The notes beneath the pieces were generated by a model. That model saw only the letters and a program-made list of their open reading frames with translations. It was not told the origin of the DNA and ran no database searches. The position numbers and the translations under genes are program-made. This document shows positions 41,214-50,579 of a DNA stretch of 64,000 nucleotides, one piece after another; positions within the stretch are counted from its first letter, which is position 1, and every line of letters starts with the position of its first letter. Origin of the DNA: Punica granatum (Eukaryota > Streptophyta > Magnoliopsida > Myrtales > Lythraceae). Location of the stretch: positions 10,462,001-10,526,000 of the forward strand of contig NC_045131.1 in NCBI RefSeq assembly GCF_007655135.1. Direction: 5' to 3'.

Positions 41214-41520
41214 TTTGGATTCGCAATAATTTTTAACTCAACTCAACTCAACTCCACTTATCTTCAATTCAACATCACAATCATTACTTTTTTTATTTTT
41301 AAAATATTTTTAACCATTCAATTTAATTTTTAATAGTAAATTCTCTCAACTATTCATTACTTTTTCACAATTCAACTACACAATCATTACTTAATCATTA
41401 TTTTCTCTCAATTATTTATTATTTTTCACACTTTTTCTCATAATTCAACAATACAATCATTACAAACCAATTAAAATCAAAACTCAACTCAACTCAACTC
41501 ACAATCCAAACATACCCTTA
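41214..41520. repeat. MITE-like AT-rich repeat, copy 2
   Basis: The ends carry GTGTGTTTGGATT and, in inverse, AAGGGTATGTTTGGATT. Near both ends are runs of ACTCAACTCAACTC. The interior shares the CAATCATTAC and TCAACTATTCATTACTTTTTC motifs with 16437-16735. The inverted GTTTGGATT ends and two dispersed copies suggest a miniature transposon. Confidence 0.6.
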
Positions 41521-41547
41521 ATCCGAGCAAAAAAAAAAGTGTGTAGA

Positions 41548-41556
41548 TAATTTAAA
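41548..41556. repeat. 9-bp target-site duplication, left of MULE-2
   Basis: TAATTTAAA is identical to 48822-48830 and directly abuts the terminal GGGAAAAATGACATT of the element. Confidence 0.9.
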
Positions 41557-42005
41557 GGGAAAAATGACATTATCGGTCCTATATGTTTGTCGATTTTTGA
41601 TATCGAGTCCTAAATGTTTCAGTTTGAAAAAACAAGTCCTATAAGTTTAGAAAAAGTGTCATTTTTGGTCCTATCCGTTACCCCCGTTAACGGAGTAGGC
41701 AACAGTGCTAACGGACTTGCCAGCTGGCCGTTAAGTGGCGACGTGGCGCGAATGGCCCGACTCCACGCGTGTGGGCGGCCCGAATTCCGGAAGACCCGGC
41801 TTGAATTTTAACCCGGCACCCGGCTTCTCCTTCGGTTCTACCCGAGTAAAATTCCCAAAATTTCAAAACCCTAATTCGTTCCTAATCGTGAAATCCATCC
41901 CTCCTGAATTCGACGAAATCCATCCCTCCTGAATTCGACTTCTTCCTCCTGAAATCGACTACTTCCTCCCTCCTGAATTCGACTTCTTCCTCCATCCTGA
42001 ACGCA
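41557..42005. repeat. Left terminal inverted repeat of MULE-2
   Basis: It matches 48375-48821 in inverse orientation over about 450 bp, with scattered mismatches. The inner end consists of imperfect units of about 19-28 bp (CCTCCTGAATTCGACTTCTT type). Confidence 0.88.
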
Positions 42006-42219
42006 GCTCGTCCCCTCGGTTGAATCCAAGAAGCCTTCAGGTACTTTGGCTCCATTCAAGTCGTCCTGCGCGAAGAGATACAGATTCTTCAGGTACTTTA
42101 CGGCTCCCACTTTTGCGATCGTTACTGTTTGTGGAAATCTGTGGAACTGTCTGATGTTAATGGAAATTCCGGTGCCGATCCTCCAGTCAGTCGCCCTCTT
42201 GCTCCTGTCTGTGTTGTCT

Positions 42220-42365
42220 GTGTTTCAGGTTCCAGCTGGTTCTCGTGTCCCAGCCATCTCTCTCCCGACTCAAGGACCAGCTCCTCCCGAAATACCCTAA
42301 CATCTACCACTTCTTCGAGATCCGCGCCACCACCATCGGCCTCTCCGCCCGACGGTTCTTCTGAA
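42220..42365 (+). other. Possible captured exon of unknown origin in MULE-2
   Basis: After a good acceptor (TCTGTGTTTCAG), one frame reads FQLVLVSQPSLSRLKDQLLP followed by KYPNIYHFFEIRATTIGLSA and RRFF, then a stop. Its composition is protein-like and its base content is unlike the surrounding repeats. I do not recognise it. It may be a host exon picked up by the element or part of a leader. Confidence 0.25.
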
Positions 42366-42452
42366 TTCTTCGATTGAATCCCCTTCTGAATCTTTCGATT
42401 GAATCCCCTTCTGAATCCTTCGATTGAATCCCCTTCGATTGAATCCCATTTC
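42363..42452. repeat. Short tandem repeat, TTCGATTGAATCCCC units
   Basis: Four imperfect units of about 25 bp, with the core TTCGATTGAATCCCCTTCTG, lie upstream of the zinc-finger ORF in MULE-2. It is probably untranslated leader. Confidence 0.75.
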
Positions 42453-42552
42453 CTGAACTTAATCCCCTCCTGAGTCCTCTAGGCCCTAAATCGAAGACCA
42501 GTATCTGTCCCCTTGGATCGAGCTTCGAACTCTGTCCTCACGCATTCCCGTC

Positions 42553-42906
42553 ATGGAATCGGTGATGAGTCGTGGAAAAGGGCAGCAAACTTCTAGAGGA
42601 AAGGCCCGAAGAGGGGAGAGTTATGGTTCAAGAGAATCTGCCACCTTGTCTGGGAGCAGTGCAAGTGTTTGTAGATGCGGATTGCGTCTTCAACAGAAGA
42701 TTTCACGGACAGCAAACAACCCAGGTAGAAGATTCGTCGGATGTCCAAGGTACCGGGATAATGGGGGGTGTGGGTATTTCAGCTGGATTGACCATCCCTT
42801 TGAAGCATCGATTTCAGAAATTGTTGCTGAAGAGGAAGTTTCCTCTTCTGAATGGGAAATGAAGTACCTGAAATTGAAGATGAAGGAATTGGAGGAGGAG
42901 TTATAG
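42553..42906 (+). CDS. GRF-type zinc-finger protein carried by MULE-2, 117 residues
   Basis: The single frame opens with a basic, Ser/Gly-rich region (MESVMSRGKGQQTSRGKARR). It then has one GRF zinc finger at about residues 40-80: CRCGLRLQQKISRTANNPGR, then RFVGCPRYRDNGGCGYFSW. This fits the CxCG...NPGRRFxxCP...CGYFxW pattern, so the metal ligands are present. The end is an acidic coiled-coil-like helix (WEMKYLKLKMKELEEEL). GRF fingers bind nucleic acid in topoisomerase III and APE2/NEIL3 proteins. Short stand-alone GRF proteins, often named At4g04775-like, are multicopy in plants. The ORF lies opposite the transposase near the left end, the position of an accessory gene such as mudrB, though unrelated to it in sequence. 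No lesion is seen. Its role in the element is not known. Confidence 0.8.
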   Translation: MESVMSRGKGQQTSRGKARRGESYGSRESATLSGSSASVCRCGLRLQQKISRTANNPGRRFVGCPRYRDNGGCGYFSWIDHPFEASISEIVAEEEVSSSEWEMKYLKLKMKELEEEL

Positions 42907-43204
42907 CACCGACATAGTCGTTGTGATGTTAGGGTAGTTGTTTTTACAATTTGCATCTGTATTATGGTTGGAAATTTGTTTGGGATGTGGTTGGGCTGTA
43001 AATTATGTATTGGCAAGTAGGTGTGTACTTTGTACCGAGTCATCTGACTGCTAATGAAATAAAATTTCTAATTGGATATCAGTGTGATATAAGTGTTGGA
43101 TATCAAGTGTTTCGCACATATTTGGATATCAATATGAGTGTTTTTTGCATATATGATTATACGGATATCAGTTTGGATGTGAGTATTGTTCTAGCCAAAG
43201 TGTT

Positions 43205-43500
43205 TGTTTAATATGGTGATAGGGTGTTGGTTGTATATCTGTATGGTAAAAGGGTGCTGATTGGATATGGTTGGATTTCGGTCTGTAGGAGATGTAATGT
43301 TGGTAAAGCTGAGGTTGTGTTGTGGTGTGCTGCATAGGAAATGTAGTCTTGGTTGTTGTCTTTGTTGTTGTCTTGTTGAATATGGTGATAGGGTGTTGGT
43401 TGTATATCTGTATGGTGAAAGGGTGCTGGTTGGATATGGTTGGATTTCGGTCTGTAGGAGATGTAGTGTTGGTAAAGCTGAGATTGTATTGTGGTAAAGC
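43205..43500. repeat. Direct duplication of about 120 bp in MULE-2
   Basis: The segment 43211-43325 (GGTGATAGGGTGTTGGTTGT onward, through GGATTTCGGTCTGTAGGAGA) is repeated at about 43385-43500 with few differences. The two copies are separated by about 60 bp of GTTGTC-rich sequence. The period is about 174 bp. Confidence 0.85.
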
Positions 43501-43601
43501 TCAGGTTGTGTTGCCTGATTTTTCTGATGTCACTGTTTATGTTGCAAAACATAAACATTTTTTCACAGCAAAATAACATACATAACAGAACAAGTATTGC
43601 T

Positions 43602-44420
43602 AAACAACAGAAACATTTTTTTGACAGAATGACATACGTATCCACTGTTCTGTATTGCTAAACAACAGAAACCTTTTTTTTCGATAGAATAAAAAACATA
43701 TCCACTGTTCTGCATTGCCAAGCAACATAAACATTTTCTTTCGACAGAATAACAAACATATCCACTGTTCTGCATTGCTAAACAACAGAAACCTTTTCTT
43801 TCGACAGAATAACAAACATATCCACTGTTCTGCATTGCCAAGCAACATAAACATTTTCTTTCGACAGAATAACAAACATATCCACTGTTCTGCATTGCTA
43901 AACAACAGAAACCTTTTTTTGACAGAATAACAAACATATCCACTGTTCTGCATTGCCAAGCAACATAAACATTTTCTTTCGACAGAATAACAAACATATT
44001 CACTGTTCTGTATTGCCATTCTGTCAAAAACCTTTTTTTTGACAGAATGACATACGTATCCACTGTTCTGTATTGCTAAACAACAAAAACCTTTTTTTCG
44101 ACAGAATAACAAACATATCCACTGTTCTGCATTGCCAAGCAACATAAACATTTTCTTTCGACAGAATAACAAACATATCCACTGTTCTGCATTGCTAAAC
44201 AACAGAAACCTTTTTTTTCGACAGAATAACAAACATATCCACTGTTCTGCATTGCCAAGCAACATAAACATTTTCTTTCGACAGAATAACAAACATATCC
44301 ACTGTTCTGCATTGCTAAACAACAGAAACCTTTTTTTTGACAGAATAACAAACATATCCACTGTTCTGCATTGCCAAGCAACATAAACATTTTTTTTTCG
44401 ACAGAATAACAAACATAGCC
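43602..44420. repeat. 60-bp minisatellite with 120-bp higher-order alternation
   Basis: About 13 units of about 60 bp are each built on ACAAACATATCCACTGTTCT. Two unit types alternate: one continues GCATTGCCAAGCAACATAAA, the other GCATTGCTAAACAACAGAAA. This gives a 120-bp higher-order period, with a few units shortened by 1-4 bases in T-runs and one variant near 43990-44040. The array lies between the zinc-finger ORF and the end of the transposase gene in MULE-2. Because 60 is a multiple of three, several minus-strand frames stay open across the array; I do not regard these as genes. Confidence 0.93.
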
Positions 44421-44518
44421 ACTGTTCTGCATTAACATAGACATATTGCATTTTCCAAAAGAATACATCAACATATCCATTGTTCTGTAAATCACAAAAA
44501 TTAATGACACACATTCCG

Positions 44519-47187
44519 TCAGACACGTTTTTGCAGTCCTTTCTTTTTGCTCCCCTCTGACTTTTTCTGGGTCAGTTTCTTTCGTGCTTGGGCTTCAAGT
44601 TGGTTGGCTGTCACTATCTGTCTAGACATATCAGCTTCCCTAGCCACGATTAATTCGCCTACACTTCCAGGCTGCACTTACACATAAATATATTATACAG
44701 ATATTTGTTTATAAATAATTGGTAAAATTAAGCAGAGTATGGTAAAATTACAACGATTCACTCACATTCATTACAATGTATTCTCTATTATCGAAATGTC
44801 TTGTTTGAGCAACTGATGACTGAGTTGAGGCAGCATGGTCTTCATTTGTAGTTCTTGATTGTGTTCCAGGTCTCCCCGCATGCCTTTTTTGTCCCTACAT
44901 TGATAAATAGAATGATACAAGGAATTATATATATGATCTCTAGAATGTAATACCATACTTAAATTTCGAACAACAGACCCTTGAACTTCGTTGGGTTGGC
45001 ATTTGTTGCACTGTAGGAATAGGGCCTACAGATCGACATACAGCCTGATAACAAAAAATTAACACAGATAAATAAATAATTCCAACCTTGAAATGAACTT
45101 GCAGAAATTACGAAATCCATCAATCCGTTAAAGTTAAAATGAGTTTACCGATTCAGTGTTGTCATTGGCCCTTAGATTACACCTCCTCCTATTATGCCAA
45201 GGCTGCCTACATAAGCTGCACGTATTAGCTGTACCTTTACGAGACATTTGCTCAACCCCATCGTTTCCAATGGTAGTCTCCAACACTGTCTTTTTTCTCA
45301 GTTTCTTGGGTCTGCCTTTCTTCTTCTTCAAGATAGGTGGTATTGGTGGTTCATGCATGTTAATTCGGTCCCAAAACTTGGGGTCCCTCACAGGCTCCAT
45401 CACCTTTCCATAAGCTTCTAAAAACATCTCCTTCTTGTAGAAGCTATGAACATATTCACTTGGATCTACACCCTTATGTAATAAGGCACAGACAGCATGA
45501 CAACAAGGAATTCCAGAAAGTTGCCATGCCCTACAATCACATGATTTATTTTTGATGTCAACCACAAACTTGGTGCCCCAAGCTTCGATCTCATAACCAT
45601 TTTCACCATTCCAAATAACATGACAATACCTACTCAGTTTCAGATTTTCTTGCAATTTTTTTTCAATTCTAGGACCAAAATCTTTCGTCCATTTCTCACA
45701 GTTTGCTCTCTGAGTTGGGATCCTTTCCATCACCAACTTCCTAATGTCCTCTAACATCGAATAAATAGATTTACACCTTGCTTCGAGTATTCTCCCATTG
45801 AAAGCTTCACACAGATTATTATCGACAATGTCACACTTAACCATGGGATTAAAGAAAGCCTTACACCAGTGCTTGAGATTTGGTCTTTCCAGCAAGTCCT
45901 CATATGCTTGGGGTGACATTTTATGGAGTAACTCCATATTTTCTTTGAAATCGACTTCAGTGGTTGATTTAGCAATGTTCCAGAATTGCCTTTGTATCTT
46001 TGGCCCCTTGTGACTTCCACCCCAATTAGCATAAATGTGCCTTGCACACATTCTATGCTCTGCATGAGGAAACAACTCAGCTACCGCTTGTACCAACCCC
46101 TACATAAAAAATTTTGAAAAATTAGCACTTTTAAAAATTAACATGAGGGGAATAATTAAGCAGTATATATATTATTTGCATTACCTTTTGTTGATCAGAT
46201 ATGATTGACCAACCCAAGTCATCAGTTATGTTTAAGTCATCCTTAAGCCGACTCAAAAACCAAGACCATGTATCTCTACTCTCAACTTGAACTACTGCCC
46301 AAGCAATGGGAAACATTTGATTGTTCGCATCCCTACCAATGGCAGCAAGGAGTTCACCCTTAACCACTGTCTTCAGGAAACAACCATCAACACCAATTAT
46401 TTGCTTGCACCCCTTTACAAATCCCGTCTTCAAAGCATCAAAGCACACATAAAATCTATCAAATATAGGTGGCTCAGCTGGTATTGGCCTTTCAACCTTC
46501 ATACTAACAGAGGAATCCCTATTCGCTCTCTTCAACTCATCTGCATAAAACCACATCAATGCATACTCTGCTTTACTATCACCAACCAACAAATCATAGA
46601 CCTTTTCCTTTGCCCTCCTACACTTGGGATCTGATGTCTTGGAGCTCAGGATCATCTTCTTCACTTAGATCTGCAGGCACATCCCCGAAAGCAAAATCAC
46701 TCCCACTCTCACTACTGTTCTCTTCACTTTCTTCTGCAACTCGATTTACAATATCATCAACTCCCTTCCTTCCTAAAGAACCTCCCTCAGTAGCCTCATC
46801 ACCTTCCTCAGTAGCCACCTTATGTTGCTGAAATGCTTTAGGGTTAGGGTTAGGGTCGGTTTTGTGTTTGACATACAGTTGGCAATGTCTGTGCTCTAAT
46901 AGCTGTCCTATGAGTTGAATGACAGAACTGTCCCTATAAATCTCAAATAATCCATCTTTTAACCCCTTCCCATGGATCCGACACAAGACCACCTCTACAT
47001 TACCTTTGTACCCCATCTTTTCTAATTCTTTCACCATATGAGTAATTGACACTTTGTCTGGGTCAATATCCCAACGCAATATCTCACCCCCACTATACAA
47101 CAATTCTCCTCCTTCTTCCTTAAAGGACCCGGCATGGTGTATTTCAAGAGTGTATCCATGATAGTTCAAGTTGTGAAAGTCATCCAT
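44519..47187 (-). pseudogene. MULE-2 mudrA-like transposase with DNA-binding region deleted and frame broken
   Basis: The N-terminal part (47187-46618) encodes a PB1-like domain (SITHMVKELEKMGYKGNVEV) and an acidic linker to DDPELQDIRSQ, then a stop. The catalytic part continues in another frame from about 46640 and resumes at KCRRAKEKVYDLL. Compared with the MULE-1 protein, about 110 residues holding the Mutator DNA-binding region are missing. Exon 46640-46185 carries Asp in GVDGCFLK and Asp in ISDQQK. Exon 46099 to about 45148 carries Glu in NNLCEAFNGRI, a SWIM finger (CDCRAWQLSGIPCCHAV) and a CSLCRQPWHNRRRC knuckle. Further small exons lead to the end at 44519 (ARKKLTQKKSEGSKKKGLQK). All DDE residues survive. 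It was probably catalytic once, but it cannot be translated as one protein unless splicing bridges the junction. Confidence 0.82.
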
Positions 47188-48257
47188 TCTACAACACCAA
47201 TGTAATAGAACAAGCATCACAATGTTATTTTATGTGTAAAACAATATTGACAAGCATAACAATTTGCCCAAATATTTCAACATTTCATGAAGAGTACCTA
47301 CTAAGGAAAGCTCAGTAAATTATCAGTACTGATCTTCCCTCGGGTCCCTCGGGTCGGGCTCCCCTTCAGCTCCATCAGGTCGAGCTCCCCTTTGGGTTTT
47401 CTTCTTAATTGGTTCGAGCTCCCCTTTGGGGTCTTCTTTGGCTCTCTTCTTCTTCAGATTAACTGAATGTCATTTAACCAATGGTTATTTTGATTGGTGG
47501 TAGTAATGGAGCTCCGATCATGGTGGAAAGATAAGTTATCATGGACAATCACAAAGAAAAATAAAGGGCAACCTTAATTCCTTCTCAGCTTCTTCGACAA
47601 ATGCCAAATCTCGCTAATTATGATGCTTTTAATTTGGGAAAAATTTTCGGTTCAGTAATCTTATTGGATTCAACTGAAGAGCTCCATTTTCGGTTCAGTA
47701 ATAGAGACCTGTACTTAATCAGCTGATTGAACAGTATTAATACTGCATACCGGAGGTTTCACTTCCTACAGAGCGAAAACATGAAGCACGAAGATCCAAG
47801 AGTTAATTACCAAAAAAATCGCAGTCTGAACATACAACACTTCAATGAGAAGCGTGCTAGTTCAAACCAATTGTTAGATCTTACGATCGGATATAGATTT
47901 TTGCCTTGAAAGGGCGAGTTTGCTTCCACTAAATTAAGTTGGCTCGCTTAATTTTCTACACTTGGACAACAGAAATGAAGATCAAAAACATCTAGACTGA
48001 GTTTACATTTATATACAGTTAAACATCTAAGCTGAGTTTACATTTATATACGGTTATTTTGGTTCAGTAAGCTTCTTGGATTCAACCGACAACCTTCATT
48101 TTCGGTTCAGTAATCTTCTTGGATTCAACCGAAGACCTCCATTTTCGGTTCAGAAGAGGGGACGAGCTGCTCCATTTTCGGTTCAACCGACGGGACGAGC
48201 TGCTCCAAGCTGCTCCATTTTCGGTTCAATCGACGGGACGGGCTGCGTTCAGGACAG

Positions 48258-48495
48258 AGGACGAAAGAAGTCGATTTCAGGAGGGGTTGATTTCAGGAGG
48301 GGTCGATTTCAAGAGGGATCGATTTCAGGAGGGAGGAAGGAAAGGGAAGAAGTCGATTTCATGAGGGAGGAAGAAGTCGAATTCAAGAGGGAGGAAGTAG
48401 TCGATTTCAGGAGGAAGAAGTCGAATTCAAGAGGGATGGATTTCATCGAATTCAGGAGGGATGGATTTCAGGAGGGAGAGGTGGATTTCACGATT
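48258..48495. repeat. Subterminal minisatellite at the right end of MULE-2
   Basis: It contains ten or more imperfect copies of GTCGATTTCAGGAGGGA / GTCGAATTCAAGAGGGA-type units of about 17-27 bp. The inverted counterpart at 41895-42000 has fewer copies, so the two ends differ in repeat number. Confidence 0.85.
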
Positions 48496-48821
48496 AGGAA
48501 CGAATTAGGGTTTTGAAATTTTGGGAATTTTACTCGGGTAGAACCGAAGGAGAAGCCGGGTGCCGGGTTAAAATTCAAGCCGGGTCTTTCGGAATTCGGG
48601 CTGCCCACACTCGTGGAGTCGGGCCGTTCGTGCCACGTCGCCACTTAACCGCCAGCTGGCAAGTCCGTTAGCACTGTTGCCTACTCCGTTAACGGGGGTA
48701 ACGGATAGGACCAAAAATGACACTTTTTCCAAACTTATAGGACTTGTTTTTTCAAACTGAAACATTTAGGACTCGATGTCAAAAATCGGCAAACATATAG
48801 GACCGATAATGTCATTTTCCC

Positions 48822-48830
48822 TAATTTAAA
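48822..48830. repeat. 9-bp target-site duplication, right of MULE-2
   Basis: TAATTTAAA is identical to 41548-41556 and follows the last base of the right inverted repeat. Confidence 0.9.
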
Positions 48831-48867
48831 GTACATAATAAAGTTTTATTAGAGCTTTAGATCACCA

Positions 48868-49040
48868 ACTTCAAGGAGTTTGGCCTAATGATAAGAAAGA
48901 ATTTAAGTATTCACTCGATTTCGGGATCGAAACCCCTTAGAGCCACCGGAGGGCCATGATTACCCGTTCTGTGTGCTGCCGGGGGTTTACAGAGCCTCGA
49001 GAATTAGTGTAACGAAATTCGGATATTTCGAGTTAGCAAA
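48868..49040 (+). repeat. Au-like SINE repeat
   Basis: An A-box-like TTTGGCCTAATGATAAG is followed by a B-box-like GGGATCGAAACCCC. Then come a GAGCCACCGGAGGGCCA body and a 3' part with GGTTTACAGAGCCTCGAGAA ending in GGATATTTCGAGTTA and an A-run. This order is typical of the tRNA-derived Au SINE of plants. It is distinct from the SINE-like family at 7673-7837. Confidence 0.6.
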
Positions 49041-49049
49041 AAAAAAACA

Positions 49050-50570
49050 AAGAGTTTTAGATCACCACGTTCACAATTTCTCTTTAAAGCCATAATATTT
49101 ACTTTTTATTTGAATACAGCCAATGTGTTTCATACAATATTTTCATAAAGCCTTTCTTATTTTATTTTACTTTTTTTATGATTCTTTGATCTCAAAATTT
49201 TGAAAAATAAAAAAATTAGAAAACTAAAATATATGAACAAAAAACGGAGGATGGAAGGCGGTAAAACGTTCACAACTCACTCAACTTTCATAACTTCCTC
49301 ACATCCCCGATTAACGTATGCATCGAAGCAGGATCTCATGTTTCGGTGAGTGATCCCTTCTTGCAAGTCTTGAACAGTGGCCAGAATGAGCAGCATTTTT
49401 GGAACGAGAATTACATGTTTATCTAGCAATTGGCCCCTTAAAAATATTAGAGAAAAAATTAAAGAGTAAGGGAACATAGTACAGTGACACATGATTTTAT
49501 TTAGGAATTAATTAAGAGCGTTCAGGTTCAACTCTTCCCAAACTATGTATACCTATTTATTTAGATTACTATTTCCTTGTATTATTAAGGTTACATGTCT
49601 CTTTCTTCATAACCAAGAAATAAAGATTATAGATAGATCACTTAGTAATTCACTTAATCTATTTGCACTTAATTATTATGTTTTAGCGACTACCAGGTTT
49701 TTGTTCTTTTTCAAGCCTAGTGGATCGACTTTTGTTGGAAACTATTGTTAAGTCTATCGTTCGTTACCGTGGTCAGGGACTTAAATTGAGACAGACTTGC
49801 ATCATTGAAATGTTGATACGTGACAAGATGTTCTTTGAATGTTTATCCTAATAACACGGCATGATATGCTATCAATCATATTGTCCCCTACAGTATATAA
49901 ATCCATCGAGCTAATTGTGATAGATTTGGATCTGTGCTATCGGACCAACCAAGAACAAAGAACCCAATTATACTCAATATTCCACTTTTTTCTTTTCTTT
50001 TTCCATTTCCAAAAAAAAAAAGAAAAAGAAGAAACACACATGCCTTCTTAGGAAATGTATATACTAATGCGAATATTTGCCATGGGAAAGGTAACTAATT
50101 CTTTTTTCATATTCCTTTTACCTTATAACGGAAAATCTAGCACGGTCAGCACGGCCATCCATCCATGAGATCCACGCGGATCTCATGTTTGATGGACGAT
50201 CATGATTTCAATGTCACATGATACCAAGTCATGCTAGACTCTCGGGCAAATGAAATATTACAGTCACATCCCAATGTTATGAAATTCGAGAAATTATGTA
50301 CACTTGTTCCTAAGCTTGTATATTAAAATAACTCTGCCACCTCACCGTCATGTGCCGGCAAAGTTAGCAAATTGCAGGGAATTATCGATGAATGACGGAT
50401 TTGACTGTTAAATGACAATTCTGATTTGTTTTCCTTTTTGGATTAACAAATTTGATTTGTTTTTTGAAAAAAATATATTCATATATATATTTATAAAATA
50501 TTATATAATCGATTTTTTTAAATAGATATCTATAAATTTATATATACTAAAGGTAGTCCACGTAACCGTA
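49050..50570. other. Intergenic DNA, no gene supported
   Basis: It is AT-rich with poly-A/T tracts. A minus-strand frame at 49277-49492 encodes 71 residues including KHVILVPKMLLILATVQ, which I could not place. Nothing else is recognisable. Confidence 0.4.
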
Positions 50571-50579
50571 TATTAAGTA

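Larger units (their letters stand above)
41557..48821. mobile_element. MULE-2: complete Mutator-like element, 7265 bp, long TIRs
   Basis: The left end (GGGAAAAATGACATTATCGG) and the reverse complement of the right end (GGGAAAATGACATTATCGG) start an inverted repeat of about 450 bp with high identity. The inverted repeat ends in a subterminal minisatellite, and exact 9-bp duplications flank the element. On the plus strand near the left end is a GRF-type zinc-finger ORF (42553-42906). On the minus strand is a mudrA-like gene (44519-47187) with an internal deletion. A 60-bp-unit array lies between them. The ends, transposase and accessory ORF are all different from MULE-1, so these are two separate families. 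The defective transposase implies that it would need another copy to move. Confidence 0.92.

Noticed and set aside
43602..44420. CRISPR-like array
   Set aside because: The units are contiguous 60-bp repeats without unique spacers, in a plant transposon.
43600..44526. A 308-codon minus-strand frame as a real Cys-rich repeat protein
   Set aside because: It is the translation of the 60-bp minisatellite. Other minus frames are also open over the same array, and there is no leader or domain structure.
46843..46860. Telomere-like TTAGGG/AGGGTTAGGG repeat
   Set aside because: Only about two and a half units, and on the minus strand it encodes PNPNPNP within the MULE-2 PB1-like region. It is coding sequence, not an interstitial telomere.
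49277..49492. 71-codon minus-strand frame (KHVILVPKMLLILATVQ)
   Set aside because: No promoter context, no family recognised and no splice structure. Not enough to call a gene.
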